Origin: Circinella umbellata
Taxonomy: Eukaryota > Mucoromycota > Mucoromycetes > Mucorales > Lichtheimiaceae
Assembly: GCA_025093555.1 (NCBI GenBank)
Contig: JAIWNF010000101.1
Span: 27,469-91,468 of the forward strand
Direction of reading: 5' to 3'
DNA: 64,000 nt
How positions within the stretch are numbered: the stretch's first letter is position 1; the number at the start of each line of letters is the position of its first letter. The notes beneath the pieces are model-generated. The model saw nothing but the letters and a program-made list of their open reading frames with translations. It made no database searches and had not been told where the DNA came from. Below are positions 61,300 to 64,000 of this stretch, piece after piece. A program made the position numbers and the translations under genes.

Positions 61300-62382
61300 A
61301 TGAGTAACAGAAACACACCTAATTTTCAAGAATACCGTACAAAAATTACTGACCTATTGAATTCAGACGAAGAAGAAGAAATTACAACAAGACAAGAAAT
61401 TACCTTTGATTACCCACCTTTGATTAATATTGATTCCACAACTACAAGAATGACTGACGAAGTCTTAGATCAAAATACTATTATTATGCAAGCTTTGACT
61501 AAATTATTAAATCAAGAATCTAGTTCAAGTTTCCGTCCTCGCATACGTGAACCTGACACGTATCATGGTAGTCGTAATTTGGATGCAGCTATTGGATGGG
61601 TTCGTTCAGTGGAGCGTTATCTCGAAATGGCGAATTTGGAACAACATCGATGGGTTGATTATGCTGCTACTTTGTTTCGTGATGAGGCTGATACCTGGTG
61701 GAGACAACAAGAACTACTACATGATAATGATGACTGGCTTGACTTTAAGAAATGGTTCTTGGCGAATTTTAGTCCTCCAAATCATCGTCAATTGGCTCGT
61801 GATCATTTGGCTGCTTTAATTCAAACTGGTACTGTTGCCGATTATGTCACACAATTCCAAGCTGCATGGTCGTCGGTGCCTACTATGGGAGCGGAAGAAG
61901 CTCTCGATCGTTTCCAACGTGGACTAAATCCCCAAATCAGATTGCAAGTTATGACGCGTTTCCCTGACACTCCTGATGTAGCCATGAACTTGGCTTTGGC
62001 TGTCGAAGCGGCACAACAACGTAGCCAAGCTGTTTTAGGTGATGGTCCCCATTTTCATCAACAACCGCAACATCCACAACACGTTCATTCCCAACTCGCT
62101 CCTGAGTATTTACGTACGTCTAGTATTGCTCCAATGGATTTAGATGCCATCCAAACAAGAGGCCCAGGACAATGGCGTTCGTCTGGACATGGAGGACGAT
62201 CCAATTGGCGTTCTCAAGGTAATCGTCGTAATGGTAATGATGATAACAAACAGTGCTATAATTGTCAAGGCTTTGGTCATCTGGCTCGTTTTTGTTCCTC
62301 TCCTCGTTGTCAACAAAGTCAAGGTCACCAAAATAATCAAGCTCGATGGAACCAGGGAAAAGGCCAAGCGCGTCAGAATTGA
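61300..62382 (+). CDS. Gag polyprotein of gypsy B
   Basis: 360 residues from ATG 61300 (MSNRNTPNFQEYRTK). The frame is open farther upstream to 61273, but that would start inside the LTR. Order: acidic N-terminus (SDEEEE), capsid of Ty3 type (LDAAIGWVRSVERYLEMANL, FRDEADTWWRQQELL, FQRGLNPQIRLQVMTRFP, LAVEAAQQRSQ), then an Arg/Gly/Asn-rich segment and an intact zinc knuckle CYNCQGFGHLARFC (C-x2-C-x4-H-x4-C) near residues 320-333. Capsid assembles the particle and the knuckle binds genomic RNA (family knowledge). No stops. The stop TGA lies 19 nt after the slippery site. Confidence 0.9.
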   Translation: MSNRNTPNFQEYRTKITDLLNSDEEEEITTRQEITFDYPPLINIDSTTTRMTDEVLDQNTIIMQALTKLLNQESSSSFRPRIREPDTYHGSRNLDAAIGWVRSVERYLEMANLEQHRWVDYAATLFRDEADTWWRQQELLHDNDDWLDFKKWFLANFSPPNHRQLARDHLAALIQTGTVADYVTQFQAAWSSVPTMGAEEALDRFQRGLNPQIRLQVMTRFPDTPDVAMNLALAVEAAQQRSQAVLGDGPHFHQQPQHPQHVHSQLAPEYLRTSSIAPMDLDAIQTRGPGQWRSSGHGGRSNWRSQGNRRNGNDDNKQCYNCQGFGHLARFCSSPRCQQSQGHQNNQARWNQGKGQARQN

Positions 62383-62399
62383 AAGGAGTTCCTTCGCGC
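62355..62399 (+). promoter_or_regulatory. -1 programmed ribosomal frameshift signal, B
   Basis: GGGAAAA (62355-62361) in the gag frame CAG GGA AAA, 6-nt spacer, GCGCG (62368-62372) pairing with CGCGC (62395-62399). Compared with A the third pair changes from A-T to G-C and the outer pair from G-T to G-C, so pairing is preserved. Confidence 0.72.
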
Positions 62400-64000
62400 A
62401 CTAATCCATCCTTTCATCGATCCCTTAATATGGTTGAAGCTGCTGTTCTGGAGGTACCAGAAGGAGAATTAATCGATTTGTCGGAGGATCAAGATGATGA
62501 ATCTAAGGCGTTGCAACAAACATTAGAAGAGGATAAAAAATCTTTTGATTCATTGTTATCAATAAAAGAAACTGATTTACCCTTGTATATGATGTCCTGT
62601 AATGGTTGTTCTGTGAATGTTATGATTGATTCAGGTGCAAGTGGCTGTTATGTTGCTCCAAAAATTGCTGCTGGTTTACCAACTCGTTTGATTTCAAATC
62701 GTGAGGTGGAAACGGCTGGTGGTCACACTTTGGCAATAAATAAGCAAGTCAATCTTCCATTGGATGCCCAAGGTTTTCAACATCAAATCTCTGCTTATGT
62801 TCTTGATACAAAGTTCGATATAATTCTTGGACGCAATTGGCTCAAGATGGTCCAGCCAGTACCTGATTGGAATTAGACACCTGGATCATTCATCAGGATA
62901 AACAAGCTTATGTCCTCCGTCCTACTCAAACCCGTTACCTTCCTGAATTGGCTTATCTCATTTCTCATCGTCAAGTTCAACATTTGGAACGTTACAAGAA
63001 AATTGACGATTTGTTCATTTGTTATGTGCGCCCTACTCATGACAATGACAGTGTTATTTTCACTCGAGATGGTGAACAGTTGATGGCTGAATTTCCTGAT
63101 GTCTTTCAAGATAAATTGCCCGGATTACCTCCTGACCGTGGAATTGAACATGTCATTGATACTGGTGATGCTGCTCCAATTTCACGCCCACCTTACAAAA
63201 TGAGTCCCTTGGAGTTGGATGAATTGAAACGACAATTAAAGGAATTATTGGATTTACGCTTGATTTGGCCTAGTTCGTCGCCATGGGGTGCACCTGTTTT
63301 ATTTGTTCGTAAGGCTAGTGATCCATCATCAGGAACTCCTCCTTCATTGAGACTTTGTATTGACTATCGCGCAATTAATCGAGTTACCCGTCGAATCGAT
63401 GTACCACTTCCCCGTATTGATGAATGTCTAGAACGTCTCCATGGTATGAAGTACTTTTCAAAGCTTGACCTAAAATCTGGATATCATCAGCTTCGGATAC
63501 AAGAAGATGACATTGAGAAGACTAGTTTTAATACGCAGTATGGGTCATTTGAATGGTTGGTTTTATCGTTTGGGTTGAAGAATTCACCATCCGTTTTTCA
63601 AAAATGGATGAACAAGGTCCTGGGTGATTATCTTGATACGTTTGCAATGGTATATCTCGATGATATCTTGATTATGAGCAAAACCCGAGAAGAACATGAA
63701 CGCCATGTACGTGAGGTGCTGAACCGATTCCAAGAACACCAAATCATTGCCAATAAAAAGAAGTGTGAATTTTTTAAAACCGAATTGGAGTTTGTTGGTT
63801 ATAATGTTACTGCTGCTGGTATTTTGCCGTCTAAAAAAAAGGTACAAGCGATTCAGGATTGGCCCGTTTGTAAAATGTTCAAGAAGTTCGACAGTTTATT
63901 GGATTGGCGTCACATTACTGAAGGTGGATTCGTGGTTTTTCGTCGTTGAGTTCTGTGTTAACTGATTTAACAAAAGGGACGGGAATAAGAAAAGAAGCAT
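62361..64000 (+). pseudogene. Pol of gypsy B: protease and reverse transcriptase, two frame breaks, continues off window
   Basis: After -1 shifting: KRPSASELKGV, acidic linker, protease VMIDSGASGCYVAPK (near 62620-62665), LGRNWLK. One base appears missing near 62870 (PDWN-stop versus PDWELDT in family A); the frame continues from 62867. RT is complete in motifs: [19 protein letters not shown] entry, LCIDYRAINRV, FSKLDLKSGYHQ, LSFGLKNSPSVFQKWM and active site VYLDDILIMS with both Asp. A second slip near 63875 changes the conserved VRQF(V/I)GL block. Otherwise well preserved; the slips could be sequencing errors or recent damage. Confidence 0.85.

Larger units (their letters stand above)
60901..64000 (+). 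mobile_element. Ty3/gypsy family B, 5' part (continues past the window)
   Basis: 5' LTR 60901-61278, PBS, intact gag, frameshift signal and pol through RT. It is a sister family of A: same order, alignable along its length, but diverged and with intact RT active site and zinc knuckle. Damage visible in the window is two small frame breaks (about 62870 and 63875). The right end, including integrase and 3' LTR, lies outside. Confidence 0.9.

Overview
This is eukaryotic nuclear DNA from an early-diverging filamentous fungus, most likely Mucoromycota (Mucorales-type). It is very AT-rich. Genes carry many short GT-AG introns (about 50-150 bp), and proteins contain poly-Asn, poly-His and poly-Gln runs. 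The host genes are fungal (Dop1, LMBD1, Pmt4, Msn2-like zinc fingers, Ras-GEF) and sit beside fungal-type Ty3/gypsy, LINE and hAT-like elements. The assignment is inferred from gene content; no species marker is present.

Layout. (1) 1-26.7 kb is mostly single-copy host sequence. It holds the 3' part of DOP1 (+), an LMBD1/LMBRD1-like nine-exon gene (+), a two-finger Msn2/4-like regulator (+), PMT4 O-mannosyltransferase (-, nine exons), a 5.6 kb gene-free stretch, and a Ras guanine-nucleotide exchange factor (+, eight exons). Splice phases close for the last four genes. The genes are unrelated housekeeping, trafficking and signalling functions; there is no operon logic. (2) 27.8-35.7 kb holds a decayed LINE (-), a decayed Ty3/gypsy element (-) and one tRNA-Leu(UAG). 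(3) 35.7-64 kb is a transposon graveyard. It contains clustered and inverted solo LTRs, a gypsy copy A1 cut off by a hAT-like element that is itself interrupted by a second hAT-like element with a perfect 8-bp duplication, a 3.8 kb CACTG-ended element carrying two spliced gene-like regions, a gypsy copy A2 inserted inside the LTR of an older opposite-strand copy, and a younger, less damaged gypsy B running off the right edge.

Most notable points: (a) in both gypsy families gag and pol overlap with a canonical -1 slippery heptamer GGGAAAA, a 6-nt spacer and a stem-loop showing a compensatory base change; (b) gypsy A2 carries inside gag a 1,245-bp insertion flanked by a 5-bp duplication (CTTGG), encoding an intact, unrecognised 298-residue protein; (c) gypsy A1 carries a 223-bp MITE at a different gag position; (d) copies A1 and A2 share inactivating changes, including an RT active-site Asp to Asn, so the A lineage probably spread using another element's enzymes.
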